Both the position numbers and the translations under genes were made by a program. From contig JALENW010000005.1 in assembly GCA_022766365.1 (NCBI GenBank), positions 1 to 44,809 of the forward strand: DNA of 44,809 bases, in the 5' to 3' direction. Under the pieces are notes generated by a model. It was given only the letters and a program-made list of their open reading frames with translations, did no database searches and was not told where the DNA came from. The DNA is from Clostridiales bacterium. GTDB taxonomy: Bacteria; Bacillota; Clostridia; Peptostreptococcales; Anaerovoracaceae. How positions within the stretch are numbered: position 1 is the first letter of the stretch; each line of letters starts with the position of its first letter. This document shows positions 8,417 to 17,655 of this stretch, piece by piece.

Positions 8417-8839
8417 ATGGATTACAGGAAATTTGGGAATACTATAATAGCCAGATTTGACAAAGGTGAAGAGATTTTTGCAAAAGTGAAGGAGGTGGCA
8501 CTAAAAGAAAATATTAAGCTCGCAAGCATTGAGGCCCTGGGAGCAACAGACGATTTTACAGTTGGAGTTTTTGACGCCAAGAAGGGAGAATATGTACCTA
8601 ACAGTTTCACCGGAGCTCATGAAATCGTATCTCTGCACGGGACTATAACGACAAAAGACAACGAGTATTATTGCCATCTACATCTCAGTGCCGGAGATAA
8701 TAAGGGGAATGTCGTGGGCGGACATCTTCAGAGAGCTATCATAAGTGCTACATGCGAAATGGTGATAAATGTAATTGATGGAAAAGTTGAGAGAGAGTAC
8801 AGTGAAGAGGTAGGAATCAATCTTTTAAAATTTATATAA
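8417..8839 (+). CDS. PPC/DUF296 domain protein
   Basis: A single-domain protein of 140 residues of the plant-and-prokaryote-conserved (PPC, DUF296) family: MDYRKFGNTIIARFDKGEEI, then SIEALGATDDFTVGVFD, a SLHGTI strand, the HLHLSAGD motif with conserved histidines, and the VVGGHL loop. Bacterial members form trimers and have no settled biochemical role; in plants the domain accompanies AT-hooks, which are absent here. AGGAGG precedes ATG. Its place between oraE and the GlmL-like gene, after a terminator, suggests a link to ornithine use, but this is context only. Confidence 0.88.
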   Translation: MDYRKFGNTIIARFDKGEEIFAKVKEVALKENIKLASIEALGATDDFTVGVFDAKKGEYVPNSFTGAHEIVSLHGTITTKDNEYYCHLHLSAGDNKGNVVGGHLQRAIISATCEMVINVIDGKVEREYSEEVGINLLKFI

Positions 8840-8921
8840 AATGTGGTGAAGCAAAACCTAACTTTTAAAAGAAATTCAGAATTGATATAGGATAATGACT
8901 TTTAAATTTAATGGAGGAATG

Positions 8922-8951
8922 TTACACTTATATCAAGTTACTTATTATAAA
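8922..8951 (+). promoter_or_regulatory. Possible sigma-A promoter for the C69 peptidase
   Basis: TTACAC (8922-8927), an 18-bp spacer and TATAAA (8946-8951), about 30 bp upstream of the start with AGGAGGG between. Confidence 0.4.
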
Positions 8952-8983
8952 ATTATCAAAAATTTCCAGGAGGGTAATATACA

Positions 8984-10786
8984 ATGCGAATCAAAAGATT
9001 TTTACCTGTTTTGCTTGCAGTGATGGTTGTTCTTGGCTACTCAGTGCCTGCCATGGCATGTACCGGCCTATATGTCGGCGGTGATTACAGTCAGAACGGA
9101 AGCACATATTTTGGAAGATCAGAAGATTTGGAAAACAACGGGATTAAGATTTTCGGAGTACAGGAGGCAAAGGATTGGCCTGAAGGGACGGTTTATACGG
9201 ATAATGATGGTTTCTCCATGCCGATGCCTACCCATACATTCAGGTATTCTTATATGAGAGACTCGAAGAATTTTACACCTGCTCCAACTGATAACAAGGG
9301 GAATGTTGCAGGACAGGCCTATGGAGAAGTCGGAATGAATGAGAAGGGCGTTTCTGTTTCTGCAACCGTCAGCACACGTGCCGGTGTTAAGGTTGTCGGA
9401 AATAAAAAAGCCGGAATTACAGGAGCGGACCCCCTTGTTGACGGAGGGATAACCGAAATTTCTCTAGGGAGTATACTTCTTGGAATTTCCGAGTCGGCAA
9501 GAGATGGTGTTGAGAAATTAGCAGCTATAATTGATAAATATGGTGCCGGTGAGAACAATTCGCTTATGATAGGAGATACTAACGAGGTATGGTATGTGGA
9601 AATCCTGAGCGGGCACCAGTATGCAGCTGTCAGGATGCCGGCAGATAAGGTCTCTGTGCAACCGAATATGATTCTCATGGGAGCAATCGATGTTAATGAT
9701 AAGGAAAATGTTATCGTTTCTCCTAATCTTGTAAAACTTGCCGAGGATAACGGTTTTCTCGTTAAAGATGAAAGTGGAAGGATAGATGTTGCTTTAACTT
9801 ATAGAGGTACTATAGTAGAAAGTCAGAAGGGAAACGGCAACCTCACACGTTACTGGATGGCAGGGAATTATCTAAATTCGGCACTATTTGCCAATGAATC
9901 TTTGGAGAGCTTCAGAGGAGAGGGAAATCAGGTTAAGCTTTTATTTGATGCTGATAGAAAGCTTACGACCGCAGAAGTTCTCGGAATTCTGAAGCAGAGA
10001 GGAATCGGAACCAAGTATGACCACACAAAGGATAATAGCATATATCCTGTAGGCAATGAAAACCAAATGGAAGTCCACGTATTTGAGAAACGCACCAATA
10101 AACCTTTAGAGCTTACAACTGTGCAGTGGCAGGGAATGGCAGATGCACCATACACGATATTCATTCCTTACTATACGGCATTGATGTCAAAGGTGAACCC
10201 TAAGTATGAGGAAGATGGAAACAAGACCTACATAGACGGCTCAATCCATTGGCTATTCAATGATTTGAATGACTTGTGTATGCAGAACTACAGCCCTCAG
10301 CTTGAGAAGGGTGTGAGAGAATATCTGGATCTCATTCAAAACAGTCTTATTGAGCAGCAGGTGGAACTGGATGTCCATATGCAGAATGAGCTGGCCAAGG
10401 GGCATGATAAAGCTCAGGCAGAGGCAAACAGACTCGGCATAGAGATTTCTGATCAAGTGTACGATCTTGTTAAGACTCTTAGAGATGAAGTTAAGGCGTA
10501 TATTAACAATAATGATACATCCAAGGAATTTGTAGCTTCAGGATTCACATCAAATCTTGTACCTAAATACAATTTCATTAAGGAGAAGCCTAACGGAAAG
10601 GCAGAGATAGAAGACAGTGATGATAGTACGAAAACTTCTGGTGATGTGACACATGACAATGTCACAAATAATCATGATAAGAAAAATGTTAAAACAGGTG
10701 ACAGGGCGCCAATAACTATTCTCATCATAGTGGTTGTAATTGCTGTAATTGCACTGATAGTAACGCTTATCAAGAGAAGAAAATGA
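8984..10786 (+). CDS. Secreted, surface-anchored C69-family dipeptidase
   Basis: A 600-residue peptidase of family C69 (PepD-like, Ntn hydrolase), which releases dipeptides or amino acids. A signal peptide (1-25) ends VPAMA, so signal peptidase cleavage would expose C26 of CTGLYVG as the N-terminal nucleophile. The core continues with GRSEDLE, a GEVGMNEKGVSVSATVS stretch and EVWYVEILSGHQYAAVRMP. After a helical region (about 430-535) the protein ends NVKTGD, a hydrophobic segment (about 573-595) and RRK. This layout resembles a cell-wall sorting signal or membrane anchor, so it should act outside the cell. It lies inside the ornithine gene group and may supply amino acids (inference). Confidence 0.88.
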   Translation: MRIKRFLPVLLAVMVVLGYSVPAMACTGLYVGGDYSQNGSTYFGRSEDLENNGIKIFGVQEAKDWPEGTVYTDNDGFSMPMPTHTFRYSYMRDSKNFTPAPTDNKGNVAGQAYGEVGMNEKGVSVSATVSTRAGVKVVGNKKAGITGADPLVDGGITEISLGSILLGISESARDGVEKLAAIIDKYGAGENNSLMIGDTNEVWYVEILSGHQYAAVRMPADKVSVQPNMILMGAIDVNDKENVIVSPNLVKLAEDNGFLVKDESGRIDVALTYRGTIVESQKGNGNLTRYWMAGNYLNSALFANESLESFRGEGNQVKLLFDADRKLTTAEVLGILKQRGIGTKYDHTKDNSIYPVGNENQMEVHVFEKRTNKPLELTTVQWQGMADAPYTIFIPYYTALMSKVNPKYEEDGNKTYIDGSIHWLFNDLNDLCMQNYSPQLEKGVREYLDLIQNSLIEQQVELDVHMQNELAKGHDKAQAEANRLGIEISDQVYDLVKTLRDEVKAYINNNDTSKEFVASGFTSNLVPKYNFIKEKPNGKAEIEDSDDSTKTSGDVTHDNVTNNHDKKNVKTGDRAPITILIIVVVIAVIALIVTLIKRRK

Positions 10787-10923
10787 GAAGAATAAAGGTT
10801 CAATAGGGAAATTCGCTTTTAATAATGAATGTTAGGAAGGGATTGAATTAATCTTTGCCATTGACAAAATACCGGGACGTCACGGTACCCTTGTGGACAA
10901 CTCAGGACTTTTTACCTATTTCA

Positions 10924-10932
10924 TGATATAAT
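10924..10932 (+). promoter_or_regulatory. Extended -10 promoter before the GlmL-like gene
   Basis: TGATATAAT forms an extended -10 box about 100 bp upstream of the start at 11030. No good -35 is present at 16-18 bp. It could give the last two ornithine genes sigma-A expression independent of the sigma-54 promoter. Confidence 0.4.
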
Positions 10933-11029
10933 ATTTAACAGATGAACCGAATATTATGTCAATCAATGAAGCTAACCGAAAAGCCGGTTAAACAATTATA
11001 AGTTATATGGAGAAGGAGACAGAGAGCAT

Positions 11030-12655
11030 ATGAAAGTAGATGTATTAGTAGCGGAAATCGGCTCAACCACAACGGTTGTAAATGCTTTTAAGGACTTAGA
11101 TACAGATCACCCTGAATTCTGGGGTCAAGGACAGGCTCCGACTTCAGTTTTAGAAGGAGATGTGAGAATCGGTCTTCAGAGCGCAATCGACGATCTCTGT
11201 AAGAACAAGAGTATCGACAACATTGAGTATGACCTGATGCTTGCAACATCCTCTGCGGCAGGCGGACTGAAAATGACAGTACATGGTCTTGTGTATGATA
11301 TGACAGCAAAAGCAGCTAAGGAAGCCGCTTTGGGTGCAGGAGGTATTTTGCACTATGTGACTGCAGGTAAACTCCGAAGGACAGACCTCAAGAAAATTAA
11401 GGAAGTAAAACCAAACTTAATTCTACTAGCAGGAGGAGTTGATTACGGGGAGAGAGATACTGCCATTTATAATGCGGAAATGATAAGGTCTCTGGGTCTT
11501 AAGACTCCGGTCGTCTATGCGGGAAACGTGGAGAACCAGGAGGAGATGGAACTTATCTTCGATGAGGAGAGCGGACAGGAGCTGTACAATATTGAAAATG
11601 TGTATCCTAAGATTGATATACTGAATGTGGAGCCGTGCAGGAGGGTGATACAAGATGCCTTTGAGAAGCATATTATTCATGCTCCCGGTATGGAACACGT
11701 GAGAGATATGGTTACAGGACCGATTATTCCAACACCCGGAGCCGTAATGGAATGTACCAAGCTTTTATACGAATGTATAGGAGACCTTATCGTCCTTGAT
11801 GTTGGTGGAGCTACCACCGACCTTCACTCAGTTGCTTCGGAGTCAGATCAGGTTGCAAGAATTTTAGTATCTCCTGAGCCAAAGGCAAAGAGAACAGTGG
11901 AAGGGGATCTGGGTGTCTATGTAAACCGAATGAAAGTTATAGAGTCTATAGGCGAAGAGAAACTCAGAGAAGAATGTAAGGAGATGGGCATAGACCTTGA
12001 CAAGACACTGGAGACCTACGTCGCCATACCTAAGAACGAGGACGAAATCAAACTGGTGGAGCGACTGACCAAAGAGGCAGTTATCAAAGCGGTTGAACGT
12101 CATGCAGGAAAAATCAGGTATATCTATGGTCCAAGTGGCAGGAGTACAGTTGCAGAGGGTAAGGATCTCACTCAAGTCAGGTGGGTGATCGGGACAGGAG
12201 GTGCTCTGACAAGACTTCCAAATCGTGTGAAAATAATGGAAGAGATTGCTAAGCATAACGAATCAGGAATGCTTTTGTTCCCATCGAAACATGCCCAGAT
12301 ACTTGTTGACAACATGTACATAATGTCATCTCTTGGAGTTTTGAGCATGACACACAGAGAAGGGGCAATTAAACTGCTCGAGCAGACCTTGGGAATCAGT
12401 TTTGAAGGTAAGGCTCCAAAGAAAGATGATGAGCCGATTTACATCAGGGAGCTGTGGCGAGAGGAGCAGGAAGCTAAGGAAAAGGAAGCTCAGAAGCAAA
12501 AGGAAATTGAAGAAATGGAAGCTATGGGATATGATATGAGCGATTACAAGGGCGAGATTGAAGTATGCTCAATCAAGGATCATGCTAAGAGGAAGATGGA
12601 GAATAAGGAACAGGCTAACAAGGCACATAAAGCACATACAGATAAGGAGAAGTAG
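11030..12655 (+). CDS. GlmL-related ornithine degradation protein
   Basis: A 541-residue ASKHA-fold ATPase of the MutL/GlmL family. It begins with the phosphate-1 loop VAEIGSTTTVVNAF, has LLAGGVDYGERDT, then a second glycine-rich nucleotide loop VLDVGGATTDLHSV, and WVIGTGGALTRLPN. GlmL accompanies the B12-dependent glutamate mutase, and this relative recurs next to ornithine aminomutase genes. The likely role is maintenance or reactivation of the adenosylcobalamin enzyme OraSE, inferred rather than shown. The last 80 residues are a charged, coiled-coil-like Lys/Glu-rich tail. GAGAAGGAGA precedes the ATG. orr starts 2 bp after the stop. Confidence 0.88.
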   Translation: MKVDVLVAEIGSTTTVVNAFKDLDTDHPEFWGQGQAPTSVLEGDVRIGLQSAIDDLCKNKSIDNIEYDLMLATSSAAGGLKMTVHGLVYDMTAKAAKEAALGAGGILHYVTAGKLRRTDLKKIKEVKPNLILLAGGVDYGERDTAIYNAEMIRSLGLKTPVVYAGNVENQEEMELIFDEESGQELYNIENVYPKIDILNVEPCRRVIQDAFEKHIIHAPGMEHVRDMVTGPIIPTPGAVMECTKLLYECIGDLIVLDVGGATTDLHSVASESDQVARILVSPEPKAKRTVEGDLGVYVNRMKVIESIGEEKLREECKEMGIDLDKTLETYVAIPKNEDEIKLVERLTKEAVIKAVERHAGKIRYIYGPSGRSTVAEGKDLTQVRWVIGTGGALTRLPNRVKIMEEIAKHNESGMLLFPSKHAQILVDNMYIMSSLGVLSMTHREGAIKLLEQTLGISFEGKAPKKDDEPIYIRELWREEQEAKEKEAQKQKEIEEMEAMGYDMSDYKGEIEVCSIKDHAKRKMENKEQANKAHKAHTDKEK

Positions 12656-12657
12656 GA

Positions 12658-13782
12658 ATGTACCCAAGAATTTTGATTGACATCACTAAACTTAGAGATA
12701 ATATTAAAACTTTAGCAAAAATTATAAAAAACGACGGGAAATGCTCCCTGATGATTGTAACTAAGGGGATGTGTGCGGATCCGGAAATGGTGAAAATGCT
12801 TGTAGAAAGCCCTGAAGTTGATTTTGTTGCGGATTCAAGAATTAAGAACATAGCAAGCTACAGCAAAACTGTCAGAGATGCCGGGAAAAAGACAGTACTG
12901 ATTAGAATTCCAATGCTCAGTGAAGCGGATGAGATTGTTAAACATGTTGATCTTTGCTTTAATTCGGAGATGGAGACGGTGAGAGCAATAAATCAGGCGG
13001 CACAGAAAGTCGGTAAAGTTCAAGATGTTTTGTTGATGGTGGATCTCGGGGACCTTAGGGAAGGAATTTTCTTTAAAAATGAGGACGAGATTCTTAAGGC
13101 AGCAGATGAGATAAAGGATATGAAGAATGTTAACCTCTATGGAATAGGAGTTAATCTGACCTGTTACGGTGCCATAATTCCTAAGAATGACAATTTGTCC
13201 CAACTTGTTGAAATCGGCAGGAAGATTGAAGAACACACAGGTAAGAAATTGGAGATGATCTCGGGCGGAAATTCCAGCTCAATCTATCTGATTGAAAGTG
13301 AGATAATGCCTAGGATCGGCAGGATGCCTAAGGATGAGAAGATGCCTGAGGGAATCAATAACCTGAGACTTGGAGAGGCATTCCTTCTTGGAAATGATAC
13401 TGCATATGAGACAGAAATCCCTGAAACTCATCATGATGCTATCAAATTGCAGGCAGAAATAATCGAATTAAAGGAGAAACCTTCATTACCTATAGGTGAG
13501 GTGGGAGTAGATGCTTTTGGAGAGAAGCCTTACTATGAAGATAAGGGAATCATGAAGAGAGCAATAATTGCCGTTGGAAAACAGGATACAGATCTTGGTT
13601 CAATGACTCCTGTGGATGATCGAATCGAGATTATGGGTGGTAGCTCTGATCATATAATTTTGGATCTGACGGCCTGCGGAGACGAGTACAAAGTAGGTGA
13701 CATTGTGGAGTTTACGGTAGGGTATGGCGGTATGCTGAAGCTGGCTACTTCTCCATATGTTGACAGGGAATACGTGAAATAA
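12658..13782 (+). CDS. orr: Ornithine racemase
   Basis: PLP enzyme that interconverts L- and D-ornithine, supplying the D-isomer used by OraSE. It has 374 residues of the alanine-racemase-like fold type III. The N-terminal strand MYPRILIDITKLRDNI leads to MIVTKGMC, where K36 is the expected PLP lysine; GGNSSSIYLIE is a phosphate-binding segment, with a beta-rich C-terminal domain from about 250. The start lies 2 bp after the upstream stop, and AAGGAG lies inside the end of the upstream gene, showing translational coupling. It is the last gene of the ornithine group and is followed by a bidirectional terminator. Confidence 0.94.
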   Translation: MYPRILIDITKLRDNIKTLAKIIKNDGKCSLMIVTKGMCADPEMVKMLVESPEVDFVADSRIKNIASYSKTVRDAGKKTVLIRIPMLSEADEIVKHVDLCFNSEMETVRAINQAAQKVGKVQDVLLMVDLGDLREGIFFKNEDEILKAADEIKDMKNVNLYGIGVNLTCYGAIIPKNDNLSQLVEIGRKIEEHTGKKLEMISGGNSSSIYLIESEIMPRIGRMPKDEKMPEGINNLRLGEAFLLGNDTAYETEIPETHHDAIKLQAEIIELKEKPSLPIGEVGVDAFGEKPYYEDKGIMKRAIIAVGKQDTDLGSMTPVDDRIEIMGGSSDHIILDLTACGDEYKVGDIVEFTVGYGGMLKLATSPYVDREYVK

Positions 13783-13872
13783 CAATAAATCAAAACGATG
13801 AGATACTGTGATGGATCTATCATCGTAAGTCTATGGTTTGGGCAGTTTAAAATTTGAGCAGATAGATAAAGA

Positions 13873-13920
13873 GATGCTGTGAAAAGCCCGGTATTACCGA
13901 GTTTTCTCACAGCACCTTTT
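13873..13920. terminator. Bidirectional terminator between orr and trxA
   Basis: GATGCTGTGAAAA and TTTTCTCACAGCACC pair with a small bulge, and T-rich sequence follows on the plus strand. It separates the convergent orr and thioredoxin genes. Confidence 0.65.
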
Positions 13921-13963
13921 ATAAAATGTATAAATTTGTGTAAACGGATGCTCCTATAACGGA

Positions 13964-14275
13964 CTATAGACCAAGCTTGTTCAGAAGGGCTTCCTTAGGG
14001 AGAGCACCTACCGCATTTGCTTTTTTTTCGCCGCCATCGAACAGGAAGATTGCAGGGATAGTCATTACACCGTACTCCATAGCAAGTTCCTGATTCTCGT
14101 CAACATTTACCTTGCAAACCTTCACTTCACCGTTCTTTTCATTTGCGATTTCTTCAAGAGTCGGAGCAAGGTTCACACAGTGACCGCACCATGGAGCCCA
14201 GAAATCAACGATTACAGGTTTATCATTTTTTAGGACTTCTGCTTCAAAATTATTCTTGTTTACATCTACTACCAT
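13964..14275 (-). CDS. trxA: Thioredoxin
   Basis: Dithiol electron carrier of 103 residues, the full usual length. It has the order FWAPWCGHC (active-site C30 and C33), NVDENQELAMEYGVMTIPAIFLF with the cis-proline, and a C-terminal amphipathic helix. The active site reads WCGHC, as in protein disulfide isomerases, instead of WCGPC. The Pro-to-His change is known to raise the redox potential in model thioredoxins. TAAGGAGG precedes ATG. It is convergent with orr and no reductase gene is adjacent. Confidence 0.94.
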   Translation of the reverse strand: MVVDVNKNNFEAEVLKNDKPVIVDFWAPWCGHCVNLAPTLEEIANEKNGEVKVCKVNVDENQELAMEYGVMTIPAIFLFDGGEKKANAVGALPKEALLNKLGL

Positions 14276-14397
14276 ATCATTTCCTCCTTAAAATATGTAC
14301 ACTAACTTAATGAAATTCGGCTTAAATTTGAATTATGCTAAAAGCATGAAACTTTTAAGACGTAAGTGACTTCAGGTGCATGAGCTGAGACTATAAG

Positions 14398-15168
14398 TTA
14401 ATCGTCTTGAGCATTCTGTATACGTGTCAGTGCTGTTTGCGTCATTTCCTGTATCGTATTCGGCAGCTGTTTGACTTCTTCTCTGGATAAATTATCTACA
14501 TATATAGGATCGAGAAATTGTACAGTCACAACTACATCATCTCCTGTTCTAAGATAACCTTGCTCTTCAAACCAGTGATAAGCCCCGTCTACAACTATCG
14601 GCACCAGCGGAGCACCTGTGTTTCCACCGGTAGCGAGTTTAAATGCTCCCGCCTTATATTTATTCAAACGGGGACCCCGACTCCTCGTCCCCTCCGGGAA
14701 CACAACCATTGAATCACCGTCCTTTAGGTGCTTCCAACTCTCCTTGAAAACTTTCAGAGAACTTCGTGCATTTCCTCTTTCAACGAAGTATCCTCCAACG
14801 GATTCAATCCATTTACCTACGAAAGGAACTTTGCGCAGCTCGGATTTCCCGAGGAATCCGGACTGCTTATTACCGAGAGCGTACAAAATGGCTACAACAT
14901 CAAGATACCCCTGGTGATTGGAAATAAACACACAACCTTCGTTTTCCGGAATCTTATTCCTACCTATTACCTTTATGTTAAGCTTAAAATCTTCCGCCAC
15001 CTGCTTCATAAGCCTGCTGTTGTGCTTACCTATATAAGAACGTACCTCTGCCGGATCGGCGGTTTTACGAAGTTTATCTATATTTTTCCTAACCTTTTCC
15101 ATTCTGGCAAGCTGCTTGATGACGGAAAAAGTGTTCAATGTAAGCATAAAATATTTTGAAATTGACAT
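14398..15168 (-). CDS. plsC: 1-acylglycerol-3-phosphate acyltransferase
   Basis: Transfers an acyl group to lysophosphatidic acid in phospholipid synthesis, at the membrane. The 256-residue protein has the four PlsC-family blocks: NHQGYLD (the catalytic HX4D), the GGYFVERG region, FPEGTRSRG, and VPIVVDGAYHW. A hydrophobic/basic N-terminal segment could associate with membrane. AAGGGAAAG precedes ATG. It is transcribed towards trxA with a 122-bp gap and is probably a separate unit. Confidence 0.92.
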   Translation of the reverse strand: MSISKYFMLTLNTFSVIKQLARMEKVRKNIDKLRKTADPAEVRSYIGKHNSRLMKQVAEDFKLNIKVIGRNKIPENEGCVFISNHQGYLDVVAILYALGNKQSGFLGKSELRKVPFVGKWIESVGGYFVERGNARSSLKVFKESWKHLKDGDSMVVFPEGTRSRGPRLNKYKAGAFKLATGGNTGAPLVPIVVDGAYHWFEEQGYLRTGDDVVVTVQFLDPIYVDNLSREEVKQLPNTIQEMTQTALTRIQNAQDD

Positions 15169-15341
15169 ATATCTTTCCCTTGTGTTTTAGTTTCGTGAGG
15201 AATTAACGGATTCGTAATTAAATCCCATCTTCATATTACTATACCACATTACAGGTAGAAAAAACCATATCCAAAGTGTATAATAGTAAGGAAATAATGA
15301 CTGTAAAAGATAAAGGGTAGGAAGGAGCGATTAGAACTAAA

Positions 15342-15581
15342 ATGCGCTGGAGCGAAGGCTTTAGGAAAAAATTAGGAACGGCCATTATCATCTTCACTGT
15401 ACTTCAATCCGCTGTAATAATTTGGCTATACCTCGAGGTGTTCAGTGAAGATATCAGCTTTTCAGTTTTTTTATGCGTACTTTTGATTCCTGTTGCACTT
15501 GAAACAGCCGTTAGCTGTATTCTACTAGGAAAAGGGAGGTCGAAAAATGATTATAGTAAATACACCGGAACTAAAGGATAA
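15342..15581 (+). CDS. Small two-helix membrane protein
   Basis: A 79-residue protein with two hydrophobic segments (about 12-31 and 39-62), a basic N-terminus, and a polar tail GKGRSKNDYSKYTGTKG. I do not recognise a family. GAAGGAG lies 14 bases before the ATG, rather far. Its last 35 bases overlap the YbjQ-family gene in another frame, suggesting translational coupling with it. Confidence 0.6.
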   Translation: MRWSEGFRKKLGTAIIIFTVLQSAVIIWLYLEVFSEDISFSVFLCVLLIPVALETAVSCILLGKGRSKNDYSKYTGTKG

Positions 15582-15897
15582 AGATTATGAGCTTCTTACG
15601 ATTGTACACGGATCCGTGGTCATGTCAAAGCATATAGGCAAAGATCTGATGGCCGGCTTTAAGACCATCGTTGGAGGGGAAATACAAGGTTATACAGAAA
15701 TGCTTGTGGATGCAAGACATGTTGCGACTGAAAGAATGATTAATCAGGCTAAGAAGCTTGGGGCTGACGGTATAATAAATGTAAAGTACACCAGTTCATC
15801 GGTGATGCAGGCAGCTTCCGAAGTTACAGCATTCGGTACAGCAATTAAACTTAAAACTCCTGAGAATAACGGTACGATATCGGAACTCTCAGAGTAG
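15547..15897 (+). CDS. YbjQ/DUF74 family protein
   Basis: A 116-residue member of the YbjQ family (PF01906, called a heavy-metal-binding domain; function unproven). Key features are the TPELKDKDYE N-terminus, IVHGSVVMSKHIGKD, the GGEIQGYTEML motif, and GADGIINVKY near the end. The family forms pentameric rings. GGGAGG stands before ATG inside the preceding small membrane-protein gene. The two may work together at the membrane (inference). Confidence 0.88.
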   Translation: MIIVNTPELKDKDYELLTIVHGSVVMSKHIGKDLMAGFKTIVGGEIQGYTEMLVDARHVATERMINQAKKLGADGIINVKYTSSSVMQAASEVTAFGTAIKLKTPENNGTISELSE

Positions 15898-15922
15898 AAT
15901 TCGCCCGGGAGAAAGAGCAATA

Positions 15923-16615
15923 GTGATAAAGCTTGAAAATAATATGGAAACTTTTACGACAGTGAATAATAATGATAGGTTAATATTGAGACTTGCCCTG
16001 GGAGGGGCAGGTCTTGTTATTTTTTCTCTGCTCGCTTGGCAGGTGGTTGAGGCAGGAAAGGGTCCTGCACTTTTTGATGACAAAATACGATTTTGGGTCT
16101 ATGGAATCCGAAGAGAATGGCTGACATCCATTGTGAAGGTAATCACATATTCAGGGAACTGGCATCCCACATTAGGGGTAGCCGCAATGCTTCTTATTAT
16201 CCCGAAGACCAGAAAACCTCTTGGTTATCCATCAGCTGTTATGGCTGTCATTTCTGTTTCAACATACTCGCTGCTTAAGATGATTTTTAACAGACCCAGA
16301 CCGGATAAAGCGCTGTGGCTTGTAATACAGCATGATACCTCATTTCCATCGGGACACGCTTTAAATTGCATGATTTTTTACGGGGCTATAATTTTGCTGA
16401 TACGAAAAGGAATATATCCGACCGGACACCGTCAAGCTTTGACAATTCTCTTATCTCTTCTGATTCTTGCTATCGGTCTTTCGAGAATTTATGTGGGAGT
16501 TCATTATCCTACGGATGTACTTGCCGGATGGGGATTCGGAATTTTTCTGCTTACAATTTTCTCTTTCTGGGTAGATAAGTATGGTAACTATTTGAGATCC
16601 TCTAATGAGAACTGA
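15923..16615 (+). CDS. PAP2-family membrane phosphatase
   Basis: A 230-residue integral membrane phosphatase of the PAP2/BacA-independent lipid phosphatase type. It carries the three acid-phosphatase signatures: KMIFNRPRP (K-X6-RP), PSGH, and SRIYVGVHYPTDVLAGW (SRxxxxxHxxxD). About five membrane segments are visible. Substrates are typically phosphatidic acid, phosphatidylglycerol phosphate or undecaprenyl pyrophosphate; the sequence does not say which. The start is either GTG at 15923 (weak GGGAG) or ATG at 15944. Confidence 0.9.
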   Translation: MIKLENNMETFTTVNNNDRLILRLALGGAGLVIFSLLAWQVVEAGKGPALFDDKIRFWVYGIRREWLTSIVKVITYSGNWHPTLGVAAMLLIIPKTRKPLGYPSAVMAVISVSTYSLLKMIFNRPRPDKALWLVIQHDTSFPSGHALNCMIFYGAIILLIRKGIYPTGHRQALTILLSLLILAIGLSRIYVGVHYPTDVLAGWGFGIFLLTIFSFWVDKYGNYLRSSNEN

Positions 16616-16701
16616 GGATATTGGAACCGGACTTTGCATTTTGCACAGTTTCACATCTTATGGGCTGAATTCGTCGGAGACAGCCGAGAAAGGAGAAAAA
16701 T

Positions 16702-17655
16702 ATGATAGCAAAATCAATCGTAGAAGCAATAGGAAGAACACCTCTCATGAGGTTGGATAGATATACAGAGGCTAAGAATATAGAATGTACCAATTTATTT
16801 GGAAAGTTGGAGGCACTGAATCCTACAGGGAGCGTTAAGGCCAGGGCAGCAGCGTATATGTTGGATAAAGCTCGTGAGGAGGGCCTTCTGAATGATGGTG
16901 GGACTGTTGTTGAGCCTACGTCGGGAAATACAGGTATAGCCCTTGCGGCTATGGCAAGGGCTATGGGATACAAGGCGATGATGGTTATGCCCGAATCTAT
17001 GAGTATGGAGCGGAGGAGCATGATTACAGCTTATGGTGCTGAACTTGTTCTCACGCCGGCATCTGAAGGAATGCAAGGTACTCTTGACAAAACAAAACAG
17101 TTGCTTGAGGAGATGAATTCTAAAGAGAAGGGTAGTGCGTACTCACCCGGACAGTTCGATAATCCGGCGAATGCACTGGCTCATTATGAAACGACGGGAC
17201 CTGAAATTTGGGAGGACCTTGAAGGAAAGGTGGATATTTTTATTGCGGGATTTGGTACTGCCGGAACTGTATCGGGGGCAGGAAAGTTTCTAAAGGAAAA
17301 AAACCCCGATGTTAAAATCGTCGCTGTAGAGCCAAGTGGATCTCCATTGGTCTCAGAAGGAAAAGCAGGACCACACAAGATTCAGGGAATAGGTGCTAAC
17401 TTTATACCCGGCCTTCTGACAGATGAAGTTAGAAATAACATCATCGACGAAGTGATAACCGTTGGGAACGAAGAATCTGTAGAAGCAGCGGGTATTTTGG
17501 CGAAAACAGAAGGGTATCTTGCGGGAATTTCCTCAGGTGCAGCCCTTGTTGCAGCAGAGAGAGTAGCCTTGCGAGAGGAGAACAAAGATAAGAACATCGT
17601 TGTAATCCTTCCTGATGGCGGAGATAGATATATGTCAATGGGAATTTACGACTGA
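16702..17655 (+). CDS. cysK: Cysteine synthase (O-acetylserine sulfhydrylase)
   Basis: PLP enzyme that makes cysteine from O-acetylserine and sulfide. It has 317 residues, full length. The Schiff-base lysine is K46 in NPTGSVKARAA, the substrate loop is PTSGNTGIA, the phosphate loop is GFGTAGTVSG, and the C-terminal SSGAALVAA helix is present. AAGGAG precedes ATG. It starts about 85 bp after the PAP2 gene. No serine acetyltransferase is adjacent. Confidence 0.93.
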   Translation: MIAKSIVEAIGRTPLMRLDRYTEAKNIECTNLFGKLEALNPTGSVKARAAAYMLDKAREEGLLNDGGTVVEPTSGNTGIALAAMARAMGYKAMMVMPESMSMERRSMITAYGAELVLTPASEGMQGTLDKTKQLLEEMNSKEKGSAYSPGQFDNPANALAHYETTGPEIWEDLEGKVDIFIAGFGTAGTVSGAGKFLKEKNPDVKIVAVEPSGSPLVSEGKAGPHKIQGIGANFIPGLLTDEVRNNIIDEVITVGNEESVEAAGILAKTEGYLAGISSGAALVAAERVALREENKDKNIVVILPDGGDRYMSMGIYD

